From assembly GCF_010378095.1 (NCBI RefSeq), contig NZ_WNJL01000037.1, positions 124,001-188,000 on the forward strand: DNA of 64,000 nucleotides, read 5' to 3'. The stretch is from Acidithiobacillus ferrianus. GTDB lineage: Bacteria; Pseudomonadota; Gammaproteobacteria; Acidithiobacillales; Acidithiobacillaceae. Each line of letters opens with the position of its first letter. Position 1 is the stretch's first letter. This document shows positions 43,545-53,477 of the stretch, piece after piece. Made by a program: the position numbers and the translations under genes. The notes below the pieces were generated by a model. The model was not told the DNA's origin, made no database searches, and saw only the letters and a list, made by a program, of their open reading frames with translations.

Positions 43545-44286
43545 GTGGCTTTCCTCTATGTGCTCCAAGTGATGAAAGACGTTGTACAAAAGCGTGGGAG
43601 AGGGCTGTCGCGGAAGCGGGATTCTGGCCGCTGAGCAGGAGATCGTCACGGATGATGTGGCTTTGCCAGGGGGCGGCGACCCTGACCTGAAAACCCTCCT
43701 GCCGTAGCCGTTCTTCCAAGGTATAGGGCCAGCGTCCCGCCAGCGCGGTCGCCGACTCCTCCGCAGCGCTAAAGCAGGTGACCCGCTGTCCGATGAATGG
43801 CGACCGCTCGGCCCTGCCGCTGGTGGCCAGGAGTGCCGCCGCACCGTGGCAGAGCGTGGCGACGGGCTTGCCTGTCGATCGACAGTGCCGCAGCAGGCGG
43901 TCCACGCTTGCTGCCTGACAGAGATCCACGAGCGGCCCGTTACCACCGGGAATGAACACCCCCAGCAAGGCTTCCAGCGAGGCTGTCGACAGGATGTCGA
44001 GATCGATGGGTGTCCGTAAATGCGTCATTTGTTCGATGGCCGTTTTCAAGGTGGACACCTTTTCGCGATTCCCGCCGAATGTCGCGGGATCGAGACTGTC
44101 TGCATCGACCTGTGGCGTGACGCCACCGGGCGTGGCTATTTGTAGTCGCCATCCCGCCTTGCGCAGTATTTGGCAGGGCACGACCAGTTCCTCCGCCCAA
44201 AAGCCGGTGACTACTTCCGTCCCGTCATTGAGGTAGAGCTGGCGCGCCGCGCTCAGGAGGACCAGGACAAAAGGTGGCGTAGTCAT
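43534..44286 (-). CDS. DJ-1/PfpI-family protein (glyoxalase III-like)
   Basis: The product has 250 residues. The nucleophile elbow [11 protein letters not shown] near residue 144 carries the conserved cysteine, and the [14 protein letters not shown] loop precedes it. The length and overall pattern fit the larger Hsp31/glyoxalase III subgroup. A methylglyoxal-detoxifying or protein-deglycase role is possible. It overlaps rpiA, suggesting an operon. The upstream region is the AT-rich stretch. Confidence 0.8.
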   Translation of the reverse strand: MTTPPFVLVLLSAARQLYLNDGTEVVTGFWAEELVVPCQILRKAGWRLQIATPGGVTPQVDADSLDPATFGGNREKVSTLKTAIEQMTHLRTPIDLDILSTASLEALLGVFIPGGNGPLVDLCQAASVDRLLRHCRSTGKPVATLCHGAAALLATSGRAERSPFIGQRVTCFSAAEESATALAGRWPYTLEERLRQEGFQVRVAAPWQSHIIRDDLLLSGQNPASATALSHAFVQRLSSLGAHRGKPHEC

Positions 44287-44960
44287 GCCTCGAGTTTAGC
44301 ATGGCCAGTCATCAAGGAAAGGGCAGAACGGGCATATTTTGTATGAGATATATCCATATATTATTTAACTTGCTCAAATATAAGGAGTAACAACATCTGT
44401 TTATGGTATTTTCCAATGGGATTGTCGTAATGCGGGGATATCGATAGTTTTAATTTATATTATTATATAGTTTTATAATGATTCTTCTATGTGTCACTAA
44501 TATCGTTTGTTTATACCCAAAAATATTTGTGGCAACTCTCTATTGCTTTGTGTTTTCGGCTGCACTAACTTTACAGCCGAGTGGGAAATAAGCATTAAAA
44601 GTATAAGTTTGTACTATTTATACGATATAAAACTCTGCGCGTAACGCTGAGGAGTGTGATCCTGAAATCGCCAATACCGGATCGCATCGATCGCCCGGTA
44701 TCTCCGTTCTTCTAGGCGCCGCCTGTAGCGCGGAGTGCCGCCGCTCTGCCGTACGCATGGGTACCTGACGCAAGGGGGGCGAAGTTTCGTCGACGCGGGC
44801 TTGGGGCGTCGCAGGGATCAGGCTGCGTGTCACCGTTTTACACGCGGTTCACAACAATCATCCCCGGGCACCGCACCTATCGGGATCGGGCGGGGTCATT
44901 GGATGGTGACCGTTATTTTGTCATATCGCGGATTTCTTGGTTCGCTAGGGAGAAATATCA
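44287..44960. other. AT-rich intergenic region upstream of cyoA
   Basis: This is the longest uninterrupted gap with no gene on either strand (674 bases). The first 350 bases are much AT-richer than the surroundings, with many TATA-like steps. TCGGCTG (44556-44562) and CAGCCGA (44574-44580) form a hairpin. No riboswitch or tRNA was recognised. The promoter of the cyo operon and a regulatory protein's binding sites are expected here but are not identified. Confidence 0.5.
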
Positions 44961-45926
44961 ATGCAAGTGAAGTGGAGGCACAGCCTGAAAAGCGGGTGGC
45001 GCTATATCGCCCTCGCACCGATTCTGTTGCTCGACGGCTGCGCGGGTAACCCCTATTGGATCTTCAACCCCAAAGGGTTGATGGCAGACAGTGACTTGTT
45101 CTATCTCATGGTGGATGTCGCGGTCATGGGTGTCATCGTCGGGCTCACGGCGCTGTTAGTGGTGTGGTTCATGTGGCGCTACCAGAAGGGTAAGAATCGT
45201 GGCGCATACGATCCCTCTTGGTCACATTCCAATGCTATCGAAGTGGTGGTTTGGGGTATTCCGATCATTGCGGTAGGTGTCTTGTCTTGGTTTGCCGTCA
45301 AGGGGACCTTCGAGATAAACCCCTATAATCCGACGGTCATTACCAAACACATGAAGCCCGATGATGATCCGGTGGAAGTGGATGTAATCGCCACGGACTG
45401 GCAGTGGCTGTTTGTGTATCCGCAGTATCATATGGCTGTGGCCAATGAACTGGTACTGCCCGCGCGCACCCCGGTATTTTTCCGTTTAACCTCCACCGCC
45501 GTGACTACGACATTCTTCATTCCGCAGTTGGTAGGCATGATCGATGTGATGCCCGGCATGCGAACCAAAAACGCGTTGGAGAGCAGCCATATGGGCAGCT
45601 ATCAGGGTATCGCCTCGGATTATGCGGGCGCGGGCACCTCGTGGATGACCTTTAAAACCAACATATTGAGCGCAACCGATTATAGCCAGTGGGTGCGGAA
45701 GGTGCAGCGATCGCCAGTATCGATGAGCTACGCCGGTTTCAATCGTTACGCTGACCCTTACATCAATGTGCACCATAAGGTGGTGTATTTCTCATCAGTG
45801 CAGGATGGTTTGTTTGACCATGTCATTGACGAGGTCATGAATGGCAAAACCTGGCCCATCCCGCCGATGATGACGGAAAACATGGTGGGGTACCTGCAGC
45901 AGCAAGATGCTGAACACCGCGATTAA
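44961..45926 (+). CDS. cyoA: Cytochrome bo3 quinol oxidase subunit II
   Basis: The product has 321 residues. A lipoprotein signal with LLDGC, two transmembrane helices at about 48-70 and 92-112, then the cupredoxin-like periplasmic domain, identify subunit II. The CuA-binding cysteines and histidines of cytochrome c oxidases are absent, as in CyoA, so the donor is a quinol and not cytochrome c. TDWQWLFVYPQ is the conserved aromatic stretch. It starts a four-gene cyo operon. Confidence 0.93.
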   Translation: MQVKWRHSLKSGWRYIALAPILLLDGCAGNPYWIFNPKGLMADSDLFYLMVDVAVMGVIVGLTALLVVWFMWRYQKGKNRGAYDPSWSHSNAIEVVVWGIPIIAVGVLSWFAVKGTFEINPYNPTVITKHMKPDDDPVEVDVIATDWQWLFVYPQYHMAVANELVLPARTPVFFRLTSTAVTTTFFIPQLVGMIDVMPGMRTKNALESSHMGSYQGIASDYAGAGTSWMTFKTNILSATDYSQWVRKVQRSPVSMSYAGFNRYADPYINVHHKVVYFSSVQDGLFDHVIDEVMNGKTWPIPPMMTENMVGYLQQQDAEHRD

Positions 45927-45941
45927 CAGGAGGATTGATAG

Positions 45942-48083
45942 ATGCTCGTAGATTTAGCCGGAGGCTGGAACCCCCTAGTGGGGCGTCTTGCCTGGTCCCA
46001 GATTCCCTATGACAACCCCATTTTGGCTCCACTCTTCGTCGCTGTCGTCCTCGGCGCACTCATGCTCTTGGGTCTGATTACCTATTATGGCAAGTGGACC
46101 TATCTGTGGCGCGAATGGTTGACGACCGTAGATCATAAAAAACTCGGCATCATGTACATCATCATCGGTCTGGTGATGCTGTTTCGTGGTTTTATTGATG
46201 GTTTGATGATTCGGACGCAGCAGGCGTGGGCGGTGGGATCACAATCTTCGGGTGTTTTTGGTGCGTTGCACGGCTACCTGACGCCCTTCCATTTTGGACA
46301 GATCTATAGTGCCCATGGCCTGATCATGATTTTGCTGGCGGCGACCCCTTTGCTGGTCGGTTTCATGAACATCATCGTCCCCATTCAGATCGGTGCCCGC
46401 GATATGGCTTACCCTTACCTGAATGCGTTGGGGCTATGGCTGACCGCCGCTGCGGGGGCATTGATCATGATTTCCTTGTTCATTGGAGATTTCGCGCACA
46501 ACGGCTGGTTTGGATATGCCCCTATTTTTGAACTGCAATATAGTCCGGGCGTGGGGGTGGACTACTGGATGTGGACGCTGCAACTGGTGGCCTTGGGTAC
46601 TACCCTGGGTGGTATCAATATTCTGTCTACCATTATCAAGATGCGTGCGCCCGGCATGACGTGGGGCCGTTTACCGATTTTTGTCTGGGCCTCGCTTTCG
46701 GCCAACGTGATTGCTCTGACCTCTTTCCCGGCATTGCAGGTGGCCCTTGCATTGGTTGCTGCAGACCGCTATTTGGGGGCGCATTTTTTTACGGCGGGCC
46801 TGGGTGGCAATCTGATGCTCTACACCAATCTCTTCTGGATATGGGGTCATCCGGAGGTGTATTTCGTGATTCTGCCGGCTTTCGGCATGATGTCGGAGAT
46901 CTTTCCGACCTTTTCAGAGAAGCCGTTGTTTGGTTACGTCACCATGGTGTTGGCCAGCATAGCCATTGCCGGCGTTTCCTGGCTGGTCTGGTTGCATCAT
47001 TTTTTTACCATGGGCGCAGGTCCGTATGTCAACAGCGCGTTCAGTGTGGCCACCATGTTGGTCGGCATTCCCACTGGTGTGAAGGTGTTTAACTGGGCAT
47101 TTACCATGTATCGCGGCCGCCTGACCTTCAATGCGGCCATGCTGTGGGCCATCGGTGCGCTGTTTCTGCTGCTCATCGGTGGTTTGACCGGCATGATGCT
47201 GGCTATTCCAGCCATCAATTACATGGTCCACAACAGCGTTTTTGTGGTCGCTCATTTCCACTCCATGCTGATGGTGATCGTATATGCCATCTTTGCTTCG
47301 GTGATTTACTGGTTCCCGAAAGTCTTCGGTTTCAAGCTGGACGAATTTTGGGCAAAGACCATGTTCTGGCTTTTTTCCGCAGGGACCGCGTTGGTGTTTG
47401 TGCCCATGTACATGCTGGGTTTCATGGGCATGACCCGGCGTTTGGACTACGTGTTCAACACCGCTTGGCAGCCGTATCTCCTGGTGATGGAGTTGGGCAT
47501 CGTCGTGTATATGTTCTCTGTTTTCGCATTCTTTGCACTGCTGTATGTCAGTATCCGTGATCATGCGAAGAACCGCGTCGGTGCCGATGCGTGGGGCACT
47601 TCCCGTTCTCTGGAATGGATCACGCATTCCCCGGTACCGTTTTATAACTTTGCCGTGGTGCCACAGATCAACGCGCGTGATGAGGCGGCTTGGCGACGTG
47701 AGAATGGCCTGGAACACATTCAGCCGGATCACTATGACGACATCCATATGCCGAATAATACCGGTGTGGCAATTATCTTGGGTGGTTTGAGCTTCACCTT
47801 GGGGTTCGCGTTGACCTGGCGAATCTGGTGGCTTTGTTTGCTTTCTCTGATCGCGATTATCGCGTTGGTGATCTACCGTTCGTTTAAGGGCGACCCCGGT
47901 TACATCCTCACCGCCGCGGAACTGGAGAAGATGGAGCAAGAGGCGATCCGGCGTGCGTCACGGATTGATGGTGGCCACCACCTTCGTCCGGTGCGTGGCG
48001 ATGGGTGGGCGCAGGAGCGTGCCGATCTGCCCGCTGCAGGAACACTGTATGGTTTGTCTTCGCCGATGGATCACCATAAGTAG
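45942..48083 (+). CDS. cyoB: Cytochrome bo3 quinol oxidase subunit I
   Basis: The product has 713 residues, with more than a dozen transmembrane helices. WGHPEVYFVILPAFG holds the CuB-ligand His-Tyr pair; the LVWLHHFFTMG histidines and VAHFHSMLMVIVY carry the heme-copper ligands. The protein pumps protons while reducing O2 to water. It is longer than E. coli CyoB at the N- and C-terminal ends. Confidence 0.96.
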   Translation: MLVDLAGGWNPLVGRLAWSQIPYDNPILAPLFVAVVLGALMLLGLITYYGKWTYLWREWLTTVDHKKLGIMYIIIGLVMLFRGFIDGLMIRTQQAWAVGSQSSGVFGALHGYLTPFHFGQIYSAHGLIMILLAATPLLVGFMNIIVPIQIGARDMAYPYLNALGLWLTAAAGALIMISLFIGDFAHNGWFGYAPIFELQYSPGVGVDYWMWTLQLVALGTTLGGINILSTIIKMRAPGMTWGRLPIFVWASLSANVIALTSFPALQVALALVAADRYLGAHFFTAGLGGNLMLYTNLFWIWGHPEVYFVILPAFGMMSEIFPTFSEKPLFGYVTMVLASIAIAGVSWLVWLHHFFTMGAGPYVNSAFSVATMLVGIPTGVKVFNWAFTMYRGRLTFNAAMLWAIGALFLLLIGGLTGMMLAIPAINYMVHNSVFVVAHFHSMLMVIVYAIFASVIYWFPKVFGFKLDEFWAKTMFWLFSAGTALVFVPMYMLGFMGMTRRLDYVFNTAWQPYLLVMELGIVVYMFSVFAFFALLYVSIRDHAKNRVGADAWGTSRSLEWITHSPVPFYNFAVVPQINARDEAAWRRENGLEHIQPDHYDDIHMPNNTGVAIILGGLSFTLGFALTWRIWWLCLLSLIAIIALVIYRSFKGDPGYILTAAELEKMEQEAIRRASRIDGGHHLRPVRGDGWAQERADLPAAGTLYGLSSPMDHHK

Positions 48084-48150
48084 CTGACCATTTTGCGGTG
48101 CTCGGAGATGCCGACCATCGCGGTATCATGTTATTCAAGAGGAGTTTTAT

Positions 48151-48786
48151 ATGCGTCCACCCGCAAGTGATGTTGACCCGAAGACGGCGGAATTATGGGA
48201 TAGACACCAGCATCAGCATGATGTGATTTCTACGCGCACACTGGGTTACTTCTTGTATCTGTTGAGTGATGCCATGCTGTTCGCGACGCTGTTTGCCGCT
48301 TATGGTGTGCTGAGTTACCAGCACAGCTATTTTGGGGGTCCCACCCCGGCGGACTTCGTGAAACCGTGGTATACCTTTGCCCAAACCATGGCGCTGTTTC
48401 TTAGTGTTCTGGCCTACGGTTTTGGTATGAATGCACTCAAGAACAAGAACAAGGGCGGCGTGATCAATGGATTGCTCTCGGCGTTCATATTGGGTGCGCT
48501 ATTTTTAGCGTTGGATATCCATGATATGGCGCATCTGGCGTCATTGGGTGTCAGCGTCGCGACCAGTGGAGGCGTGTCTGCATTTGTTGTCCTGACGCAG
48601 GTGCACGCTACCCATATTTTCTTCGGCCTGATCTGGATTTTGGTCATGATGGCACAGGTGATGACCAAGGGCTTTACCACCGAGGTGGTCGGTCGGTTGT
48701 TGACACTGCGCATGTTTTGGCATTTGCAGGCTATCATTTGGGTATTTGTTTATGTGTTTGTTTATTTGTGGGGATATATGTCATGA
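48151..48786 (+). CDS. cyoC: Cytochrome bo3 quinol oxidase subunit III
   Basis: The product has 211 residues with five predicted transmembrane helices and the family pattern LGYFLYLLSDAMLFATLFAAY. HATHIFFGLIWILVMMAQV and FWHLQAIIWVFVYVFVYLWG complete it. It stabilises subunit I. The SD AAGAGGAG precedes the ATG. Its end overlaps cyoD. Confidence 0.93.
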   Translation: MRPPASDVDPKTAELWDRHQHQHDVISTRTLGYFLYLLSDAMLFATLFAAYGVLSYQHSYFGGPTPADFVKPWYTFAQTMALFLSVLAYGFGMNALKNKNKGGVINGLLSAFILGALFLALDIHDMAHLASLGVSVATSGGVSAFVVLTQVHATHIFFGLIWILVMMAQVMTKGFTTEVVGRLLTLRMFWHLQAIIWVFVYVFVYLWGYMS

Positions 48787-49148
48787 GTCACGGCCACGAT
48801 GATCCGACGTTACATCCAGAAGTACAGATGTCCACATCCCGAGGCTATTTTTTGGGATTTGCGATTTCCAGCGTCCTGATGCTTGTCGCCACTTTTTTAG
48901 TGACGTCACATTCCATGCCGCCATTTGGTTTGTTGATGGTCATCTCGGCGTGCGCAGCTATAGCGATTATTGCGCAGATTTATTTTCTGTTGCATATCGA
49001 CACTTCCGAACATAACATCTGGAATGCCGTAGCGTTGGTGTTATTCATGCCACTATTTTTGATTACGATCGGCCTGACCTGGTGGATGTTCTCGCAATTG
49101 TATCTTCACACGATGATCATGCCGGGCATGCCTGCTATGGTGCACTAG
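48783..49148 (+). CDS. cyoD: Cytochrome bo3 quinol oxidase subunit IV
   Basis: The product has 121 residues starting MSHGHDD, with three transmembrane helices. The segment QIYFLLHIDTSEHNIWN is family-typical. The start ATGA overlaps the cyoC stop. A longer open frame upstream in the same phase is a shadow of cyoC. Confidence 0.92.
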   Translation: MSHGHDDPTLHPEVQMSTSRGYFLGFAISSVLMLVATFLVTSHSMPPFGLLMVISACAAIAIIAQIYFLLHIDTSEHNIWNAVALVLFMPLFLITIGLTWWMFSQLYLHTMIMPGMPAMVH

Positions 49149-49401
49149 CGGAACCCCTGCCGATGGGGATTGAGCGGAAAGCTGCCGCCCCCGCTGTATC
49201 GGCCGGTCCATTCCACACCACGGAATGAGATCCGACGGCGGTGCAGGCTATGGCTGGTTCATTCACTGCGGGATGTCCCCGGCGGCGTTGGAGGTGTGGC
49301 GCGGCCTCTTCTACTGGCATTTTGGTAGCGTTTCACCAGTTTATGGTTTTGCTCATGTGTCTCGCCATTGTTTTGCGATGGCGTTGAATGAGGTTTTGGC
49401 T

Positions 49402-50346
49402 ATGTTGAAAGAAGGGATAAGCTCTGGTGGTGTTGGTGATGCTTCCGGGCGGCGGATGCGGTGGTCGCTGTTGCGTGATCTGTGGGTGTTGGCCAAGGCC
49501 CGGGTGGTTTCATTGCTGGTGTTTACGGCTGCGGTGGGGGAGATTCTTGCTCCCGACGCGCTGGTGCACTGGGAGTCTGCGGTGGCGGGGTTGTTGGGGA
49601 TTGCGCTGGCGGGAGGGGCGGGCGGGGTTTTGAATCAGATCGTCGAGCCTGTTTTGGACCAGCACATGCGCCGCACTCTTCACCGGCCGCTGGCCGAGGG
49701 CCGCATCAGTCGTGGTGGCGCCATTGTGTATGCGGGTGTTCTGATGCTGGCGGCCATGGTGATTCTGGCCTGGGGCACGAATCCGCTGACCTTGGGGCTG
49801 ACGCTGGTTGGCACGGTTGGCTACGGGGTGGTGTACACGCTGTATCTCAAGCCCAGCACGCCCTGGAACATTGTCTGGGGGGGTCTTGCGGGGGCCTTGC
49901 CGCCGTTGATTGGGTGGACTGCGATCACCGGGAGTGTGTCTGCTCTTCCACTGGTGTTGGTTTTGCTGATTTTTGTCTGGACGCCGGCGCACTTTTGGCC
50001 GTTGGCCATTTGTTGCCGGGAAGACTACGCTCAGGCCTGTATTCCCATGTTGCCGGTCACCCACGGGGTGGATCGCACCCGCCAGGAAGTGCTGCGCTAC
50101 GCCGTTCTGACCTGGCTGGTCAGTCTGGCGCCGGTTTTGCTGACCGGCGACTGGGTGTATGGTGGGATTGCGGGCATTTCCGGGGCCTGGTTTGTCGGCA
50201 TGGCCTTGCGTCTCAAAGGGTTGCCGGAAGGCCAGGAGATGGACCGGTATGCCCGGCGGATGTTTGCCTACTCCATTTCCTATCTGTTTCTGTTGTTTAC
50301 CGCCCTGATTCTGGGCAAGTTGGTGATGGGTTATGGCTTCTTCTGA
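49402..50346 (+). CDS. cyoE: Protoheme IX farnesyltransferase
   Basis: The product has 314 residues that convert heme b to heme o, the cofactor of the bo3 oxidase encoded just upstream. First prenyl-diphosphate motif NQIVEPVLDQHMRRTLHRPL at about 75-94 and the family block TPAHFWPLAI near 198 are visible. Nine hydrophobic helices. The ATG at 49402 has TGAGG upstream and is preferred over longer alternatives in the 250-base gap after cyoD, which holds no other gene. Confidence 0.94.
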   Translation: MLKEGISSGGVGDASGRRMRWSLLRDLWVLAKARVVSLLVFTAAVGEILAPDALVHWESAVAGLLGIALAGGAGGVLNQIVEPVLDQHMRRTLHRPLAEGRISRGGAIVYAGVLMLAAMVILAWGTNPLTLGLTLVGTVGYGVVYTLYLKPSTPWNIVWGGLAGALPPLIGWTAITGSVSALPLVLVLLIFVWTPAHFWPLAICCREDYAQACIPMLPVTHGVDRTRQEVLRYAVLTWLVSLAPVLLTGDWVYGGIAGISGAWFVGMALRLKGLPEGQEMDRYARRMFAYSISYLFLLFTALILGKLVMGYGFF

Positions 50347-51613
50347 GAGCGCGGAGGCCACCAGGGCCCCCGATCGTGGCAATGGTTCATCCATGAGTCC
50401 GCTCGAGCGGCGGGCGGTCAGTGGCCTCAGTTTTATCTACGTGGCGCGGATGCTTGGTCTTTTCATGCTGATGCCGGTGCTGGCGTTGGAGAATGACCAG
50501 CTTCGCTACAGCACGCCCCTGCTGCTGGGTCTTGCCGTTGGCATTTACGGACTGGCCCAGGCGCTGCTGCAGTTTCCCTTCGGTGTCGCGTCGGACCGTT
50601 TCGGGCGCAAGCGGGTGCTGGTTTTTGGTCTGCTGATCTTTGTGCTGGGGTCCCTGTTGGGAGCCGTCAGCCACAACATCTGGGGTGTTATTCTCGCGCG
50701 GCTGCTGCAGGGCGGTGGTGCTGTGTCCTCGGTACTGCTGGCCACCGCTGGCGATCTCACCGGGGAACGGCATCGCACCAAGGCCATGGCGGCCATCGGC
50801 GGCAGCATTGCCATTGCCTACGTCCTGGGGGTTGCCTTGGGTCCGGTTTTCTATGGTTTCTCGGGTTTGACCGGTGTGTTTCTGGCGGCGGCGGGTCTGG
50901 GCATCCTGGCGCTGCTGCCGTTGTGGAAGCTCATTCCCCCGATCCCCCGCAACGCGCAGACCCGCATGGGCAGCTGGCGTGACGCCCTGCGGATTTTCGG
51001 GTACCCGCCGGTGCTGACCGCCAGTGTGGGCATTTTCATTTTGCAGATGGTGTTGGGGGCGAGCTTTGTGGTGCTTTCGCCGGAGCTGGTCAAGGCCATG
51101 CATCTTCCGGATGCGGCTGTTTGGGAGGTTTATCTGCCGGTGATGCTGCTTTCGGTGGCGGCCATGGTTTACCCGGTGATGTATGCGGAGAAGCACAAGC
51201 GGCACGGCCGGATGCTGGCCTTGAGTGGTCTGGCGATTGCTGGGGGGGCGCTGATCATGGGGATGCTCTCCGGGCGGTTTTGGCCGGTGGCGGTTGGCGC
51301 GGTGATTTTTTTTACCGGCTACAATATGGCTTCCGCCATTTTGCCGTCGATGATGAGTCGCAGCACCACGCCGGAGCAGCGTGGTGCGGCCAGTGGAGTG
51401 TACTCGCTGATGCAGTTCATCGGGATTTTTGTGGGTGGTGTGGTAGGGGGTTGGGGGTTGGGGATAGCGGGAGAACGCGGTGTGTTTTATCTCCTCGCCG
51501 CCGTCGGTCTCCTGCTCGCCCTGCACAGCTGGAGCGGAAAACGCATGACCCCCCTGCTGGAACCAGAGGAATTGAAAAAATATAAACTGGGCAGATCCTA
51601 TGATATTGAGTAA
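50333..51613 (+). CDS. Major facilitator superfamily transporter
   Basis: The product has 426 residues with twelve predicted helices. The motif A-like loop GVASDRFGRKRVLVFG at about 82-97 is typical of drug:H+ antiporters (DHA group). The substrate is unknown. It overlaps cyoE by 14 bases, so it is probably translated as part of the cyo operon. The region is GC-richer in wobble positions than the following accessory patch. Confidence 0.85.
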   Translation: MASSESAEATRAPDRGNGSSMSPLERRAVSGLSFIYVARMLGLFMLMPVLALENDQLRYSTPLLLGLAVGIYGLAQALLQFPFGVASDRFGRKRVLVFGLLIFVLGSLLGAVSHNIWGVILARLLQGGGAVSSVLLATAGDLTGERHRTKAMAAIGGSIAIAYVLGVALGPVFYGFSGLTGVFLAAAGLGILALLPLWKLIPPIPRNAQTRMGSWRDALRIFGYPPVLTASVGIFILQMVLGASFVVLSPELVKAMHLPDAAVWEVYLPVMLLSVAAMVYPVMYAEKHKRHGRMLALSGLAIAGGALIMGMLSGRFWPVAVGAVIFFTGYNMASAILPSMMSRSTTPEQRGAASGVYSLMQFIGIFVGGVVGGWGLGIAGERGVFYLLAAVGLLLALHSWSGKRMTPLLEPEELKKYKLGRSYDIE

Positions 51614-52043
51614 GGCTAGTGAATACGCGCTGAGGATTCTGGTCTACCTGGCCGCGCAACCATCCGGAGAGCCTGTGCTTAGCCGGGTTATCTCTGATTG
51701 TATCGGGGGGGGATCTGTTCCGTGCGTCAACAAGGTATTACGGTGGTTGGCCAAGCGCGGAGTTCTGGATTCCGTAAAGGGAAAAGGGGGTGGGTTTGTA
51801 TTGCGTCCAGGCGCTGAATCCTTAAGTATTGTGGACGTAATAGAGATCGTCGAAGGTCGTCCTGTGGAGTTGCGTTGTGTGCTCGGTTTTAATATTTGCG
51901 CAAAAGAAACCGTTTGTCCTGTGCATTCCCAATGGGAAACCATCCACAATAATGAAATAGGTTTTCTGCGGGGGCAAACCATTGGTACGATGTCTAACGC
52001 CATATTTTGGCACGGTAGAGCAATGACGCCTGTGCAATGTTAA
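51600..52043 (+). CDS. Rrf2-family Fe-S transcription regulator
   Basis: The product has 147 residues. A winged helix-turn-helix spans about 1-75. Three cysteines, at RCVLGFNICAKETVCP (about 92-107), match the [2Fe-2S]-binding spacing of IscR/NsrR-type proteins. Such regulators sense iron, NO or redox state. The start overlaps the MFS gene by 14 bases. Regulation of the preceding respiratory operon is possible but untested. Two further cysteines lie in the DNA-binding half. Confidence 0.85.
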   Translation: MILSKASEYALRILVYLAAQPSGEPVLSRVISDCIGGGSVPCVNKVLRWLAKRGVLDSVKGKGGGFVLRPGAESLSIVDVIEIVEGRPVELRCVLGFNICAKETVCPVHSQWETIHNNEIGFLRGQTIGTMSNAIFWHGRAMTPVQC

Positions 52044-52069
52044 CAGGCCAGAAACAGGAGTGAGTTGTT

Positions 52070-52597
52070 ATGACAAGAGTGTTGCGATGGGTGACGGCTG
52101 CTTTAGCATGGTTTGCGCTAGGGATAGCGCAGAGCGCATCAGCAGCTTCCATGAAATCGTTTTATGACTGCGTGCTGCCTCCGACATTGGCTGTTTATCA
52201 TGATGCTGTTGCTGCATCTGGTCACGTTACCAGTGACGCAGGATTTTACAAAAATAAAGCTCCCGGAGCATCATTCAATGAGTCCAGCTGGCTGTACGCG
52301 CTGTATGCCAAAAAGAATCTGTCTCGATGTGTGATCCCATCGGATTTTGAAAGCGCGAAAAAGTCGTTATATATTCTTGATGCCGCAAAACAAATAATAG
52401 ATGGATACATATCGTTTACATGGTCTCCAACACGTATGGAATTAACTAAAGAGTGGCCGAAAATAAGGTCAGGATATGACAAAATACGGCAGACCATGGG
52501 AAATAAATATTATACGGTTAGCGTTCCTAAGGGAGTCATAAACACAAATGGCAAGTATGAAGCGATGATTCACATGCAGATGGCCCAGTTGCATTGA
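52070..52597 (+). CDS. Secreted hypothetical protein
   Basis: The product has 175 residues with a clear signal peptide (WFALGIAQSASAASM). The mature part has two cysteines (about 39 and 85) that could form a disulfide and is mostly helical (FESAKKSLYILDAAKQIID). I recognise no family. It follows the Rrf2 gene after 26 bases and could be coexpressed. The AT content rises from here into the accessory patch. Confidence 0.55.
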   Translation: MTRVLRWVTAALAWFALGIAQSASAASMKSFYDCVLPPTLAVYHDAVAASGHVTSDAGFYKNKAPGASFNESSWLYALYAKKNLSRCVIPSDFESAKKSLYILDAAKQIIDGYISFTWSPTRMELTKEWPKIRSGYDKIRQTMGNKYYTVSVPKGVINTNGKYEAMIHMQMAQLH

Positions 52598-52838
52598 AGA
52601 TGCATTCGCTTGTTTTTTGGCGTAATGGGCGCTACGCGCCTGTTCGTTTGCGATAAAGTGTGCTTGTCTGGCTGTGAGACTCCCAGATATATCAGCGTGG
52701 TATAGTAGAAGCTTTTTTATTTATGGTCGGATGATGTGTATTGTCACACAGGCTCTGTAAATCAGAGTGGAGTCTAGTCAGCATGGATGCGCCATCTGCC
52801 CACATTGATCAGGGGCATCTCTGGTGTGGGAGGTCGTC

Positions 52839-53477
52839 ATGGGAGTAAAGATACTTTCCGTCAACGATAGTATTGGGTTGGTGCATTTCCGCGGACTCAT
52901 AAGCGATAAGGAATGCTCCGAACTAATTGCTATTGGCGGATCTAATGCGGAACCTTCAGAAGTGGTTGACGGTGTTTCTGGTGTTTCCCACCAGACACCG
53001 GGGCGCCGCAGCATGGTGGCATCACCAGCGGCAGATTCATATCCAATAATTGAAGAGCTAAAACACCGTATAGCCTGTTTTGTTGGTATCGCAGAAGAAC
53101 ATCAAGAGCCGCTACAGATTTTACATTATACCCCCGGTGGGGCGTACGATATACATTATGATTCATTCTTGGAAGGGGCACCACAACTGAAGAATGGCGG
53201 GAACAGAATGTTAACGGTTCTGTTATATTTGAATGATGTGGAAGAAGGCGGATGGACCCAGTTCCCGCATATCATGACTAACATAGTGCCCAGTGTAGGA
53301 ACAGGTATTTTGTTTCGAAATACTGATACGCAGAATCTTCAGTTGAGGGAATCCTTACACGCTGGATTGCCGGTCGTTGAAGGGGAAAAATGGATAGTCA
53401 GTGTCTGGATAAGGGAAAGAGCATATTTAGTGCCGTTGGTTAACAGGACAACTGAGATTTTAAGAAGAACATTATAA
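52839..53477 (+). CDS. Prolyl-4-hydroxylase-type 2-oxoglutarate/Fe(II) oxygenase
   Basis: The product has 212 residues. The double-stranded beta-helix carries the iron ligands His106, Asp108 (HYDSF) and His174 (SLHAG), with Lys184 (GEKW) to bind 2-oxoglutarate. The conserved tail segment is the P4H pattern LYLNDVEEGGWTQFP. Bacterial P4H-like enzymes hydroxylate prolines in EF-Tu and small proteins. The ATG at 52839 follows GGGAGG. The gene is AT-rich and bordered by an IS remnant, suggesting acquisition. Confidence 0.85.
   Translation: MGVKILSVNDSIGLVHFRGLISDKECSELIAIGGSNAEPSEVVDGVSGVSHQTPGRRSMVASPAADSYPIIEELKHRIACFVGIAEEHQEPLQILHYTPGGAYDIHYDSFLEGAPQLKNGGNRMLTVLLYLNDVEEGGWTQFPHIMTNIVPSVGTGILFRNTDTQNLQLRESLHAGLPVVEGEKWIVSVWIRERAYLVPLVNRTTEILRRTL

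Noticed and set aside
42885..43946. 353-codon version of RpiA
   Set aside because: The first 130 residues overlap the DJ-1 gene on the same strand and resemble no RpiA; the family start MNADALKK is at 43544.
49225..49401. N-terminal extension of CyoE
   Set aside because: No SD, no family similarity and low hydrophobic content; the ATG at 49402 has an SD-like TGAGG.
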